This document shows positions 51,659 through 60,811 of a DNA stretch of 64,000 bases, piece by piece. This DNA comes from Planctomycetota bacterium. GTDB lineage: Bacteria > Planctomycetota > UBA8742 > UBA2392. Within the stretch, counting starts at the first letter, position 1. Every line of letters starts with the position of its first letter. A program made the position numbers and the translations under genes. The DNA is taken from assembly GCA_020848275.1 (NCBI GenBank), contig JADLAK010000101.1, positions 25,083-89,082 on the forward strand. The letters are read 5' to 3'. The notes beneath the pieces are model-generated. The model did no database searches. It worked only from the letters and a program-made list of their open reading frames with translations, and was not told where the DNA came from.

Positions 51659-52153
51659 GTGCGCGCTTTCTTCCTTGTGCTCGTTTACTTTTGCGGCGTT
51701 ATCGGCGCGGTTGCCGGGTTTTACACCTTGTTCTCGTTGATTCACCTGCAGGACAAGCTGGTGCAGGCCGTCCATGAGGTTGAGCTCGACGCAAGCGTAG
51801 TCGGCGTCAAGGAGCGCAGCCTGCTGGTTGAATTCACCGCGCCCGACGGCGTTCACTACTCACGTTCGACCCGGGCCGATCCGCCGGTGCTGGCGCAATT
51901 CGCCGCCGCAACGCCCGAACGCCCGATGCGCGGCTGGGTGCAATGGTTCAATCGTAGCGGCGACTGGCGATTTACGGCGGCGCCGCGGCAGAAACCGGAA
52001 GATCTCGTCTCGCAGCTTTTACCGCTGCTTGGCGTTACGCTCGCCGGTGTGGCCGGGTTCGTCGGGTTTCAGCGACTGGCGCGGCGCATGGGTTACGACG
52101 TCCGCGTAAGTATCAAAATCGGAGGCAAGTCGGAGAACCGTTGGCGCAGGTAG
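51659..52153 (+). CDS. Small membrane protein with two helices
   Basis: A 164-residue protein from a GTG at 51659. Helix 1 (residues 5-26) and helix 2 (about 122-140) flank a domain of about 90 residues with beta structure (SVVGVKERSLLVEFTAPDGVHYSRSTRADP). The layout matches DUF3592-type proteins loosely. Function unknown; start codon uncertain. Confidence 0.55.
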   Translation: MRAFFLVLVYFCGVIGAVAGFYTLFSLIHLQDKLVQAVHEVELDASVVGVKERSLLVEFTAPDGVHYSRSTRADPPVLAQFAAATPERPMRGWVQWFNRSGDWRFTAAPRQKPEDLVSQLLPLLGVTLAGVAGFVGFQRLARRMGYDVRVSIKIGGKSENRWRR

Positions 52154-52158
52154 TTGCG

Positions 52159-52824
52159 CTATTTCATTTCGAACGTGCGATGAAACGGCGGCAGTTTGCC
52201 GATCACGAGTTCGGGTTGGGCGAACACTTCCTTCTTGATTCCGAACTCGCGCTCGGCCCGTGCGGCGTCGATAAAATCGACGACGCCGTCCAACCACGCA
52301 CACAGCACACCCTTTTCGGGATAGTTGTTCCAGTTGCGCGAGTCGAAGCAGAACAAGACCACGCGCTCGCGCAGGCTCTTGAGCCCTGTATCAAAACCCC
52401 AGAACGACGGACCGGTGTAAGAGCAGTTCTGCGGAGCCAGTTCGCCTTCGCGTTCGAAAACGTCAGGATCGATCGGTGTGCCATCTTTGTCGGCCAAGCT
52501 GACAATTTTGCGCAGGTACTCCGGTTCAAGCGCGCCCCGTACAAAACATACCTGCCAGAACTGGCGACCTCGGGTTTCGCGGATGAGCTTGTTGGGTGGT
52601 GGATGAAACGCCTTAGATTTTTTGGGATCGTGCGCTGCGGCCTCGAGCGCTTCCATCAGGTCGCCCATCTGCTTGGTTTCCATACCCCTTATGGCTGATG
52701 GACCATAGTTCACCTGAACTGAGCACAAGGCCGCCGCGACCGCGACGCCGCAAAGGCCCACGAACATGAACACGGCAGCCCAGAAGGTGTTAATCTTCTT
52801 CTCTGTTTTGAGCTCGTCTGTCAT
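52159..52824 (-). CDS. Single-pass membrane protein of unknown function
   Basis: A 221-residue protein. Residues 12-36 form a membrane helix, the rest is soluble and presumably outside. It has paired cysteines (WQVCFVRG, PQNCSYTG, VLFCFDSR, VLCAWLDG) that could form disulfides and many charged residues. It looks like neither a known enzyme nor a pilin. It lies tail to tail with the preceding gene. Confidence 0.6.
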   Translation of the reverse strand: MTDELKTEKKINTFWAAVFMFVGLCGVAVAAALCSVQVNYGPSAIRGMETKQMGDLMEALEAAAHDPKKSKAFHPPPNKLIRETRGRQFWQVCFVRGALEPEYLRKIVSLADKDGTPIDPDVFEREGELAPQNCSYTGPSFWGFDTGLKSLRERVVLFCFDSRNWNNYPEKGVLCAWLDGVVDFIDAARAEREFGIKKEVFAQPELVIGKLPPFHRTFEMK

Positions 52825-52867
52825 TTATTTGGTGGTCAACGGGGCCGCTTGCTGGCGCGCGCGGCTC

Positions 52868-54034
52868 TTATTTGCGGGCCTGTTCGCGGGCGTTGCGGTC
52901 GGCGTCGAGCACCTGCTCGAGCGTCGGATGGGCCGTGTTCTTGTGCGCATCGCAGACGCGTTTGACCGTCGCGTAGATGTCGAGGTAGCCGATGTCGCCG
53001 CCCAGAAAGCGTTCGACCGCGACTTCATTCGCGGCGTTAAAGCAAGCTCCCAAGGTCCCGCCTTCGGCCGCAACTTCAAAGCCGAGCTTGAGCGCCGGGA
53101 AGCGCTCGTAGTTCACTTCTTCCAGCGTCATGTTGCCCATGAATTTCATCGTCGCGGGTGGGATGCTCGCCTCGATGCGATGCGGGTAGCTCAGCGCGTA
53201 CTGGATCGGGATTTTCATGTCCGTCGGGCCGAGCTGCGCGATGATCGAATGATCGACGAACTCGACCATCGAATGGATCACGCTCTGCGGGTGAATCACG
53301 GCGTCGATTTGTTGACGCGTCAAGTCAAAGAGCCAGCGCGCCTCGACCACCTCCAGCGCCTTGTTGAACAGCGTCGCCGAGTCAATCGTGATCTTCGGGC
53401 CCATCTGCCAGGTCGGGTGTTTTAAAGCCTGCTGGACGGTCACATTTTTTAGGTCGGATATCGGCGTAGTCCTGAACGGTCCGCCGCTCGCCGTCAAAAT
53501 CACGCGCTTGATTTCGCCGTGGTCCTCGCCGCGCAGGCACTGGAAAATCGCGCTGTGCTCGCTGTCGACGGGCAGCAGTTCCGCGCCGGTTTTGCGGCAG
53601 ATGTCCGTGAGGATCGGCCCGGTCATCACCAGCGATTCTTTGTTCGCCAGGGCAAGCCGCTTGCCGCGCTTGGCGGCCTCGAGGCACGCGGGCAAGCCCG
53701 CCGCACCCGTGACCGCGGCGAGCATGATGTCGTAGTCGAGGTTCTTGGCGAGGTCGATGAGGCTTGCCGCGCCGTCGAACATCCACTCGGTCTTGATGCC
53801 CTGCGTGCGCAGCGGCTCGGCCAGCCCGCGCGCTTCGATCGCGGCAGTTTTGTCCGTCACGGCGGCGACCTTGGGCCTGAACTCCTTCACCTGGTCGAGC
53901 ATCGCCTCGTATCGCTTGCCACAGGCCAGGCCCACGATTTCGAATTTGTCGGCGTGTTTTCGCACGACGTCGAGCGTGCTGACGCCGATGCTGCCGGAGC
54001 AACCAAGCAAGAGTATGCGTTTCTTTTTGGCCAT
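52868..54034 (-). CDS. dxr: 1-deoxy-D-xylulose 5-phosphate reductoisomerase
   Basis: A 388-residue enzyme, the second step of the MEP isoprenoid pathway, converting DXP to MEP with NADPH. NADPH site: LLGCSGSIGVSTLDVV. Metal and substrate residues: ALANKESLVMTG, PVDSEHSAIFQCL, TASGGPFR, and HPTWQMGPKITIDSATLFNKALEVVEARWLF, the last differing from the common SATMMNKGLE at several positions. The C-terminal helical domain is complete (NAANEVAVERFLGG). All catalytic residues (Asp, Glu, His, Lys of this segment) are present, so it should work. Confidence 0.96.
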   Translation of the reverse strand: MAKKKRILLLGCSGSIGVSTLDVVRKHADKFEIVGLACGKRYEAMLDQVKEFRPKVAAVTDKTAAIEARGLAEPLRTQGIKTEWMFDGAASLIDLAKNLDYDIMLAAVTGAAGLPACLEAAKRGKRLALANKESLVMTGPILTDICRKTGAELLPVDSEHSAIFQCLRGEDHGEIKRVILTASGGPFRTTPISDLKNVTVQQALKHPTWQMGPKITIDSATLFNKALEVVEARWLFDLTRQQIDAVIHPQSVIHSMVEFVDHSIIAQLGPTDMKIPIQYALSYPHRIEASIPPATMKFMGNMTLEEVNYERFPALKLGFEVAAEGGTLGACFNAANEVAVERFLGGDIGYLDIYATVKRVCDAHKNTAHPTLEQVLDADRNAREQARK

Positions 54035-54075
54035 GGCGGCAGTTTAGCCGTAAGTGAAGCTTCGGAAAGACAAGT

Positions 54076-54149
54076 GAGCCACTAATCAACACGAATGGAC
54101 TCGAATTAGATTAGCCAGATTCGTGACTATTCGTGTGAATTCGTGGCTC
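54076..54149. repeat. Word-type inverted repeat ending GAGCCAC / GTGGCTC
   Basis: The ends GAGCCAC and GTGGCTC are exact complements. In between run the words CACGAATGGACTCGAATTAG on the left and ATTCGTGACTATTCGTGTG on the right. It lies between nadB and dxr. Confidence 0.75.
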
Positions 54150-54152
54150 AAA

Positions 54153-55760
54153 TTATTCGAGCCAGGGGTCGCGGTCGGATGCCAGATAGACGTGCTTGCC
54201 GGCTAGGGCCGCGTCGCGGGCCGGGAAATCCGTGCGGCAATGCACGCCGCGCGTCTCTTTGCGTGCTAGGGCCGAGCGCGCCATCGCCAGGCCCACTACC
54301 AGCATGTTCTCGAGCTGCCATTCGCTGGGGTAATGGCGTTCGCGCTCGCGGACTTGGCGCAACCAGCGCTCGACCTGGCGCACGAGTTCGGTCATGCCGT
54401 GGGCCTCGCGCTCAACGCCGAGATAACGCCACATCGAACCCTTGATGCTGTTCTCGAGGTCGCGGAAGTCGATGCGCGTTGCGAGCTGCGCCGCACGTTC
54501 ACTGGTAATGCGCGGCGGTTTGTGGCCATTGCGTGCAACCTTGCCCGCGGCGCGGCCGACGCGCGCACCCGCGACGAGACCCTCAAGCAGGCTGTTGCTG
54601 GCGAGGCGATTGGCGCCGTGCAGGCCCGTGCTGCTGACTTCGCCGGCGACAAAAAGGCCTTCGAGCAACGTCGCGCCATCGAGGTCCGTCGTCACGCCGC
54701 CGACCATGTAGTGCGGGCCGGGACGCACGGGAATCCACGACTTCGCCGGGTCGATCTCGGCGTCTTCGCAGCAGCGAATGAAGCGCGGGAAGCGGCGGCG
54801 CAGCTCGGTCTGGTCGACGTGCGTGACGTCGAGGAACGCGCAGGCGTCGCCCGTCTTGCGCATCTCGCGCACGATGGCGCGGGCGACCACATCGCGCGGC
54901 GCGAGTTCGGCGAGGTCGTGCTGGCCGACCATGAAGCGTTCGCCGTGGCTGTTCTTGAGGTACGCGCCGAAGCCGCGCAGAGCCTCGGTGACCAGCGTGC
55001 GCTCAAGACCTGCGACATACAGCAGCGTCGGGTGGAACTGCATCATTTCCATGTCGCGCATTTTCAAACCGGCGCGCAGGGCCATGGCGTGGCCGTCGGC
55101 GGTCGCAACTGCGGGATTGCTGCTGTCGCGGTACAACTGGCCCGCGCCGCCCGAGGCAAGCACTGTCGTCGTCGCCCAGATCACGTGCAGTTCGTTATGG
55201 CGCATCACCAGCGCACCGTGGCAGCGCCCGCCATCATTGAGCAAGTCGAGCACGAACGTGTTGCGATAAGCGCGCAGGCTTGGCAGCGATTGCGCGTTGG
55301 CCAGCAGCGCGCGCTCGACTTCCGCGCCGGTTTCGTCGCCGCGCGCATGCAGGATGCGATAGTTGGTGTGGCCGCCCTCGCGCCCGAGGTCGAGTTCGCC
55401 GCGCTCGTCGCGGTCAAGACGCGCGCCGCACTCTAAGAGGAAGCTGACCGCCTCGGGCGCGCCTTCCACGACCTGCCGCACGACTTTTTCGTCGCATAGG
55501 CCGTCGCCCGCGACGATGGTGTCCTTAATATGCGCGTCGAAGGAATCGTCCTTTGACATCACCGCGGCAACGCCGCCCTTGGCCCAGCCGGTGTTGCTGT
55601 CGGCGAGTTCAGCTTTGCTGACCATCAGGACATCTCGGCCCTGGCGCGCGGCGTGGATCGCCGCGGTTGACCCCGCCACGCCCGCGCCAATGACCAGCAC
55701 GTCGGCCGTTTCGTGGCTGACGTGCAGAGTGTCGAAGCTCGCCAAGTACCTGTCTGGCAT
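54153..55760 (-). CDS. nadB: L-aspartate oxidase
   Basis: A 535-residue flavoprotein that oxidises L-aspartate to iminoaspartate, first step of de novo NAD synthesis. FAD-binding GxGxxG: ADVLVIGAGVAGSTAAIHAA. Then NTGWAKGGVAAVM and HTNYRILHARGDETGAEVERAL (substrate/flavin region), active-site segment MQFHPT, and GEVSSTGLHGANRLASNSLLEGLV. AAGG precedes the ATG at 55760. nadA and nadC are not in the window. Confidence 0.96.
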   Translation of the reverse strand: MPDRYLASFDTLHVSHETADVLVIGAGVAGSTAAIHAARQGRDVLMVSKAELADSNTGWAKGGVAAVMSKDDSFDAHIKDTIVAGDGLCDEKVVRQVVEGAPEAVSFLLECGARLDRDERGELDLGREGGHTNYRILHARGDETGAEVERALLANAQSLPSLRAYRNTFVLDLLNDGGRCHGALVMRHNELHVIWATTTVLASGGAGQLYRDSSNPAVATADGHAMALRAGLKMRDMEMMQFHPTLLYVAGLERTLVTEALRGFGAYLKNSHGERFMVGQHDLAELAPRDVVARAIVREMRKTGDACAFLDVTHVDQTELRRRFPRFIRCCEDAEIDPAKSWIPVRPGPHYMVGGVTTDLDGATLLEGLFVAGEVSSTGLHGANRLASNSLLEGLVAGARVGRAAGKVARNGHKPPRITSERAAQLATRIDFRDLENSIKGSMWRYLGVEREAHGMTELVRQVERWLRQVRERERHYPSEWQLENMLVVGLAMARSALARKETRGVHCRTDFPARDAALAGKHVYLASDRDPWLE

Positions 55761-55788
55761 CGGCTTGACCTTACTAAACAAAACAGCG

Positions 55789-55850
55789 ACGCGAAGACGC
55801 GAAGGTCACGAAGGATCGAGCTTTTCTTCGCGTGCTTCGCGCCTTCGCGT
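55789..55850. repeat. Word-type inverted repeat (ACGCGAAG / CTTCGCGT)
   Basis: Left arm GACGCGAAGACGCGAAGGTC then ACGAAGG, right arm CTTCGCGTGCTTCGCGCC then TTCGCGTC. It lies just past the serS stop codon and ahead of nadB. Confidence 0.8.
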
Positions 55851-55856
55851 CAGTTT

Positions 55857-57185
55857 TTACAGCCACTCGGATCCGTAATAATGATGAAGCACCTTCGGCA
55901 GGCGCACTTTGCCTTCCTTCGTCTGGAAATTTTCCAATATCCCGATCATCACGCGCGGGCACGCCAGGCCCGAGCCGTTGAGCGTGTGGCAGAGTTCCGT
56001 CTTCTTGTTTTCGTCCCGGAAACGCAGTTTCGCGCGGCGGGCCTGGAAATCCGTGAAGTTGCTGCACGAGCTGACCTCGAGCCACTTCTGCATGCCCGGC
56101 GCGAAAACTTCGAGGTCGTAACAGCGCGTCGCGCCAAAGCCCATGTCGCCTGTGCAAAGTTCCAATCGACGATAGGGCAGTTCGAGCAACTCCAGCGTGT
56201 GTTCGGCGCAGCGCGTGAGCGTCTCGTGTTCCTCGGCGCTCTTGTCGGGCCGGGTCACGACCATCAGCTCGACCTTGTTGAACTGGTGCACGCGCTGGAA
56301 GCCGCGCGTGTCTTTGCCCGCGGCACCGGCCTCGCGCCGGAAACAGGGCGTAAACGCCGTCAGGCGCAGCGGCAGTTGTTCGTGCGGAACGATTTCGCCG
56401 GCCTTGTAACTCGTCAGCGGAACTTCCGCGGTCGGGATCAAAAACAGGCCCGCGTCGCGATCATCGAGCCGATACATTTCTTCGATGAACTTCGGCAACT
56501 GGCCGCTGTTCTGAAGCGTCTCGCCGCGCACCATGTAGGGAACCCAACACTCCGTGTAGCCGTGGTCGCGGGTGTGCAGGTCAAGATAGAAGTTAATCAG
56601 CGCGCGCTCGAGCCGCGCCAACGGGCCCCGGAAAAAAGGAAAGCCGCTGCCGCTGATGCGGCCGCCAACTTCCATCTCCATGCCGAACTTCGCGCCGATG
56701 TCCCAGTGCGGCTTGGGCGCGAAATCGAACTTCGGCGTCTCGCCCCAGGTCTTGCGCACAACGTTGCCGGTCTCGTCCTTGCCCACGGGCGTCGCGTCGC
56801 TGGGAAAATTCGGCACCACCAGCAGGCGGGTCTCGATGTCCTTGAGCCGGTCTTCCGCCACGCGCGCAAGCACGTTCACTTCGTCGCCGAGCACGCGCAG
56901 AAGCTCCTTGGCTTCGTCGGGATTTTCCGGCGTGCGGCCAAGCGCCTTGACGATCTCATCGCCCGGCGCCGCGTTGGCCACTTTCTTGAGCCGACCGAAC
57001 CATTCGCCAACGCCCTTGCTGGCCGCGTTCAGGGACGCCTGCTTCGTTTCGGCCTTGGTCTTTTGTTCGCGCCAGACCGCGTCGAGCTTTAACACGTCGT
57101 CAATCACACTTAGGTCAACGTTGCGCTTGGCCAGAAGCTCTTTGGCCTTGGCGGCGTTCTCGCGGATAAATTTGATGTCCAACAT
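55857..57185 (-). CDS. serS: Seryl-tRNA synthetase
   Basis: A 442-residue class II synthetase that charges tRNA-Ser. Residues 1-110 form the long coiled-coil arm that contacts the tRNA variable arm. Motif 2: TPCFRREAGAAGKDTRGFQRVHQFNKVELM. Motif 3: NGSGLACPRVMIGILENFQTKEGKVRLPKVL. Serine-site residues TAEVPLT are present. GAGG precedes the ATG. The enzyme reads class II tRNAs by their long variable arm, so the tRNA-like gene at 29842 could in principle be a substrate. Confidence 0.97.
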   Translation of the reverse strand: MLDIKFIRENAAKAKELLAKRNVDLSVIDDVLKLDAVWREQKTKAETKQASLNAASKGVGEWFGRLKKVANAAPGDEIVKALGRTPENPDEAKELLRVLGDEVNVLARVAEDRLKDIETRLLVVPNFPSDATPVGKDETGNVVRKTWGETPKFDFAPKPHWDIGAKFGMEMEVGGRISGSGFPFFRGPLARLERALINFYLDLHTRDHGYTECWVPYMVRGETLQNSGQLPKFIEEMYRLDDRDAGLFLIPTAEVPLTSYKAGEIVPHEQLPLRLTAFTPCFRREAGAAGKDTRGFQRVHQFNKVELMVVTRPDKSAEEHETLTRCAEHTLELLELPYRRLELCTGDMGFGATRCYDLEVFAPGMQKWLEVSSCSNFTDFQARRAKLRFRDENKKTELCHTLNGSGLACPRVMIGILENFQTKEGKVRLPKVLHHYYGSEWL

Positions 57186-57248
57186 AAAAGCCTCGTTTTT
57201 GAACCGCCGATAACGGCGGATGAACGCCGATCAAACCTTTTCTCATCT

Positions 57249-57340
57249 AAAGACGCAAAGCCTTCACGAAGGCACGAAGAGACGAAGTCACAAAGGAACG
57301 CAGTTCTTCGTGTCTTCGTTCCTTTGTCTCTTCGTGTTGG
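57249..57340. repeat. Word-type inverted repeat (CACGAAG / CTTCGTG)
   Basis: Left arm repeats CACGAAGGCACGAAGAGACG and CACAAAGGAACG, right arm TTCTTCGTGTCTTCGTTCC and TTTGTCTCTTCGTG. It lies between the amidohydrolase gene and serS. Confidence 0.85.
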
Positions 57341-57371
57341 CCGTTGTTTTGTAGTTCCCGCGACTCCGCGG

Positions 57372-58667
57372 TTACAAAGCCCTAGCCGCGACGTGGCCGC
57401 GGCAGATGGTCGCGAACACCGGCGCACCTTGAATCAACAGCGCACCGAGTATGCGGTCAAGCGATGCGTCGGCGCCAACGCCCAGCGGCAGGCCGAACAC
57501 GCACAGGTCGGCGATGTCCGCACCCAGATTTAATACTTTGCGGCCGTTGATCGTCGCGGCCTTGAACAGCGTCGTAAGGTCGGCTTGCGGCTGCGCGCGT
57601 TTGGCAGCGCGAATCTCGCCAAGCATGTCGAGGTCGTCGTTGCTCGCGAGGCTGTCCGTGCCCAGGCACAGGTTCACGCCCGCAGCCAGCATGTCCGCCA
57701 GCGGCCATTCCTCGTGGCCGAAGTACGCGTGCGAGCGCGGGCACCACACCACCGTCGGCTTGAATCGCTTCAAATGGTCGAGGTCCTGGCCCTGCGGATA
57801 GTTACAGTGCACGAGCACTAGCTGCGGATTGCCGGTCTCGGTCTCCGTCTTGAGCCAGGGCGCGAACCACTCCCACAGCATGGTCGTGATCGGCGATTCG
57901 TCCCAGCCCGTGAAGCCGCCCATCGGGATTCCGAGCCGGTCGCAGAAGTCCCGCAAGGGTCCCTCGGCGATGCGGAAAAACTGCTGCTCGTCGAGCGTCT
58001 CGGCCACGTGCGTCGTGCAAACGCGGCCTTCGCCCACGCAGCGGCCAAAGACGTTCAGGTAGAGTTCAGCGGAGGTCGAGTAGGGCGCGTGCGGCGAGAA
58101 GCCGATCTGCACGGGCTGGTTGTTGGCTGCACCAACTATGAATTTGTCTTCGCCCTCGATCTTGCGCAGGATCGCGTCGGCGTGCTCCATACGGGCGTCG
58201 GCTTTGGCGGGATCGAGCCCAAGCACCTCGAGCGCGACGACGCCGGACAGGTTGTGCTCGAGCATGGCGGCGTGGCTGGCGCCGTCGGTGCTGATGTCGA
58301 TGACGCTGGTGGTGCCGCTGGCAATCAGGCGGTCGCAGGCCTGTTCGAGCGCGTTGCGAACTTGTTCGCCCGGGACTTGTCTTCCCGCAATCACGGCGTC
58401 GATCCACTCGTCGAAACTGAGCCCGCGTGGAATCTGGCGGTGCATGTGGCTGAGGTCGAGGTGCGCGTGGGCGTTGACGAAGCCCGGCATGACCAGCGCG
58501 GCCTCAAAGTCGAGCGTGTTTTCGGCCAGCCCGGTCAGGCCGCCGCTGACTTCGCCCTTCTCAATGACCTCGACGATGCGGCCACCTTCGATCAACAGCA
58601 GCACATCGCGTTTGAGTTCAAACGTTGCAGGATCAACGAAATGACTGGCGCGCAGAGCAAGTTGCAT
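57372..58667 (-). CDS. Amidohydrolase-family deaminase
   Basis: A 431-residue metal-dependent hydrolase of the cytosine deaminase/MtaD/aminofutalosine deaminase group. Motifs: VMPGFVNAHAHLDLSHM (HxH metal site), GFSPHAPYSTS, TTHVAETLDEQQFF (His with Glu), VLVHCNYP, and LGTDSLASNDDLDMLGEIRAA (metal Asp). The last motif is typical of purine- or nucleoside-like deaminases. Aminodeoxyfutalosine deaminase (menaquinone synthesis) is one possibility, but no other mqn gene is nearby. Confidence 0.88.
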   Translation of the reverse strand: MQLALRASHFVDPATFELKRDVLLLIEGGRIVEVIEKGEVSGGLTGLAENTLDFEAALVMPGFVNAHAHLDLSHMHRQIPRGLSFDEWIDAVIAGRQVPGEQVRNALEQACDRLIASGTTSVIDISTDGASHAAMLEHNLSGVVALEVLGLDPAKADARMEHADAILRKIEGEDKFIVGAANNQPVQIGFSPHAPYSTSAELYLNVFGRCVGEGRVCTTHVAETLDEQQFFRIAEGPLRDFCDRLGIPMGGFTGWDESPITTMLWEWFAPWLKTETETGNPQLVLVHCNYPQGQDLDHLKRFKPTVVWCPRSHAYFGHEEWPLADMLAAGVNLCLGTDSLASNDDLDMLGEIRAAKRAQPQADLTTLFKAATINGRKVLNLGADIADLCVFGLPLGVGADASLDRILGALLIQGAPVFATICRGHVAARAL

Positions 58668-58712
58668 CGACGCGTTTTAACAGAGCGCGAAGCGTTAGCG
58701 AGCGGCAAAAGC

Positions 58713-58797
58713 GACACGAAGATCACGAAGGGCCACGAAGAAAAGCGAAGCAACAGCATCTCTCGCGGGGTTCGCAGAGCGCGCAGAGAAAAGCCAT
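58713..58797 (+). repeat. Long imperfect inverted repeat, left part
   Basis: CACGAAGATCACGAAGGGCC then ACGAAG, followed by CAGCATCTCTCGCGGGGTTC and GCAGAGCGCGCAGAGAAAAG. Both blocks return inverted at 59165-59245. The pair brackets the 58802-59161 gene. Confidence 0.75.
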
Positions 58798-58801
58798 TGG
58801 A

Positions 58802-59161
58802 CTATGGGCCTGCGTGACAGTCGTTCGGCTGGTCTTCCAAAACAAACTCAAACCAGATGTCCGCCGACTTCGCCTCTGGAAGCGCAAGGTACGATTGAGC
58901 GGATTTGCCCGCCGCTTGGCATGTCTCGGCCCAAGGCGTCTTGTTGTTGAGGACCCGAGAAAAGTCGGCAATCAGATCGCCGAGCACGCGCAGATACGCG
59001 CCCTCAATGCGGAAACCTTCGACACCCAGAATCAAGATATTCCGGCGTACACAAGCGTCGACAATCGCGGCACAGTCATCCCGGCGCACCAGCAGCGTAC
59101 TGCCTCTGGTGTTCAGCTTGATACCAAGGTTTTTGGCCAGCAATTCGATCGGCTCGGCCAT
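58802..59161 (-). CDS. Small unknown protein in a long inverted-repeat bracket
   Basis: A 119-residue protein from the ATG at 59161 (GAGAGG 8 nt upstream). Soluble, alpha/beta, with a hydrophobic core LLVRRDDCAAIVDACVRRNILILGVEGFRIEGAYLRVL. No signal peptide. I cannot name the family; the layout, a short alpha/beta protein by itself in a mobile-looking bracket, resembles an immunity or antitoxin gene, which is only a guess. Upstream frame to 59287 would read through the repeat. Confidence 0.7.
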   Translation of the reverse strand: MAEPIELLAKNLGIKLNTRGSTLLVRRDDCAAIVDACVRRNILILGVEGFRIEGAYLRVLGDLIADFSRVLNNKTPWAETCQAAGKSAQSYLALPEAKSADIWFEFVLEDQPNDCHAGP

Positions 59162-59164
59162 CTT

Positions 59165-59245
59165 TGGCCTCTCTGCGTACTCGGCGCTCTTTGCGGGAGA
59201 TGCAGTTACAGTTCTTCGTGGCCTTCGTGATCTTCGTGTTGCAGT
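59165..59245 (-). repeat. Long imperfect inverted repeat, right part
   Basis: On the minus strand AACACGAAGATCACGAAGGC then CACGAAGAAC, followed by GCATCTCCCGCAAAGAGC and GCCGAGTACGCAGAGAGGCC. It mirrors both blocks of the left part with a few changes. Confidence 0.75.
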
Positions 59246-59282
59246 TGAAAGTCCGCCCGGACTCGCGCGACAATGGTTCCAT

Positions 59283-59302
59283 CCCACCGCTTACGCAGTG
59301 GG
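59283..59302. repeat. REP-like palindrome downstream of ribBA
   Basis: CCCACCGC-TTAC-GCAGTGGG, which differs from REP copies 1-3 by a few compensating changes and keeps the loop size. The minus-strand sequence around it also holds a tandem repeat of AAGCCTACTGCGTAAGCG, whose first copy contains the ribBA stop codon. Confidence 0.5.
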
Positions 59303-59312
59303 CTTGTTTCGC

Positions 59313-60593
59313 TTACGCAGTAGGCTTGCTGCGCTTGGAGTCGCGGGGAAGTTCGAGCAGGTGGCCCATTTTGTCGCGTTTGGTGCGCAGGTAGGGTTCG
59401 TTGTTTTCGTTGGTCGGCGTTTCGATCGCCACGCGTTCGACGATCTCCAGCCCATACGCGCTAATCGCCGTGCGCTTGGCAGGGTTGTTCGTCAGCAACC
59501 TCAGTTTCTTGATCCCAAGGTCGGCGACGATCTGACTGCCGGTGCCGTACTCGCGCTTGTCGGGCGCATGGCCGAGCATCACGTTGGCCTCGACGGTGTC
59601 GTAGCCCTGATCCTGCAAGGCATATGCTTTAAGCTTCTCTATTAAACCGATGCCGCGGCCTTCCTGGCGCAGGTAAATCACCGCGCCGCGCGGCTGTTTA
59701 ATAACCTGGACCATCGCAGCATGCAGTTGAGACCCACAGTCACAACGTTGGGACCCAAAGACATCCCCTGTTAAACATTCGCTATGGACGCGGACCATGA
59801 TCGGCTCGTCGGCGTAGTTTTCTTCCGGTGAACGCAAGTCGCTCGGCTTGACGTTATGGCACAGGGCTAGATGCTCGCCGCCGTCGGCCAGCGACGTGTA
59901 CACGTGGACGTCGAAATAGCCCGCGAACGTCGGCATGCGCGCCCCCGCGACGCGTTTGATGATGCGCTCGTTGAACATGCGAAAGCGCGCGATGTCGGCG
60001 ACCGAGCAAATCTTCAGGCCATGTTTTTTGGCGAAGACGACCAAATCCGGCAGCCGCGCCATGCTGCCGTCGTCTTTCATGATCTCGCAGATCACGCCCG
60101 CGGGGGTTAAACCCGCGATGCGGCAGAGGTCGACGCTGCCCTCGGTCTGGCCGGTGCGGACGAGCGTGCCGCCGTCGCGCGCGCGCAGGGGGAAGATGTG
60201 GCCCGGCCGCGCGAGGTCGTGCGGCTTGCACTCGGGGCTGATCGCTGTGCGGATGGTGTGGGCGCGGTCGGCGGCGGAAATACCTGTGGTCACGCCGCGC
60301 TTGGCCTCGATGCTGACGGTAAAAGCCGTGCCGAACTTGGCGCTGTTGTTGGACGTCATCAGGGGCAGATCGAGCGCGTCGGCCTTCTCATTAGTAAGGC
60401 TCAAACAGATCAGGCCGCGGCCTTCGCGCGCCATGAAGTTGACGCCCTCGGGCGTGATTTTCTCGGCGGCAATCACGAGGTCGCCCTCGTTTTCGCGGTC
60501 TTCGTCATCCACCATGATGACGGCTTTGCCGGCTTTGAGGTCTTCCACAACCTCGGTAATCGGGCTGAGAACAGTTTCGCGGTCGTGTTTCAT
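59313..60593 (-). CDS. ribBA: Bifunctional DHBP synthase / GTP cyclohydrolase II
   Basis: A 426-residue fusion of the two entry enzymes of riboflavin synthesis. RibB half (1-205): [27 protein letters not shown] and the [27 protein letters not shown] segments. RibA half (about 215-420): zinc cysteines in [25 protein letters not shown], then [22 protein letters not shown] and the GTP site LTNNPAKR. Both active sites look complete. There is no FMN riboswitch upstream; instead a word repeat precedes it. Confidence 0.96.
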   Translation of the reverse strand: MKHDRETVLSPITEVVEDLKAGKAVIMVDDEDRENEGDLVIAAEKITPEGVNFMAREGRGLICLSLTNEKADALDLPLMTSNNSAKFGTAFTVSIEAKRGVTTGISAADRAHTIRTAISPECKPHDLARPGHIFPLRARDGGTLVRTGQTEGSVDLCRIAGLTPAGVICEIMKDDGSMARLPDLVVFAKKHGLKICSVADIARFRMFNERIIKRVAGARMPTFAGYFDVHVYTSLADGGEHLALCHNVKPSDLRSPEENYADEPIMVRVHSECLTGDVFGSQRCDCGSQLHAAMVQVIKQPRGAVIYLRQEGRGIGLIEKLKAYALQDQGYDTVEANVMLGHAPDKREYGTGSQIVADLGIKKLRLLTNNPAKRTAISAYGLEIVERVAIETPTNENNEPYLRTKRDKMGHLLELPRDSKRSKPTA

Positions 60594-60602
60594 AGTCGTC
60601 CA

Positions 60603-60687
60603 AAGGCTCTAGGCACTAGCTGCTAGGCGCTCTAGCCAACAATACTAGAGCCTTTCCTAGCGCCTAGGGCCTAGCGCCTAATGCCTT
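60603..60687. repeat. Word-type inverted repeat (CTAGGC / GCCTAG)
   Basis: Left arm TCTAGGCACTAGCTGCTAGGC then GCTCTAG, right arm CTAGAGCCTTTCCTAGCGCC then TAGGGCCTAGCGCC. It lies between the divergent ribBA and flagellin genes. Confidence 0.85.
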
Positions 60688-60725
60688 TCCCGTTTTTCCC
60701 TAAAGGCGGCCCCTGCCCCTGCCGA

Positions 60726-60787
60726 TGTATTGGATACACATATTTGCATCCTGTTTGGATGCGACAAACGCGGACAAGGATGTCCGC
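60726..60787 (+). other. Three hairpins in the flagellin 5' region
   Basis: TGTAT-TGG-ATACA (60726-60738), GCATCC-TGTTT-GGATGC (60746-60762) and GCGGACA-AGGA-TGTCCGC (60770-60787) stand in a row. The last ends 11 nt before AAGGAGG. They could tune flagellin mRNA stability or translation. The last stem is the same one seen at 41352. Confidence 0.6.
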
Positions 60788-60811
60788 GGCCCCACATCAA
60801 GGAGGATGGCC

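Noticed and set aside
60726..60745. Sigma-54 promoter (TGG...TTGC) upstream of flagellin
   Set aside because: The spacing between the GG and GC elements is 2 bp too long for the -24/-12 signal.
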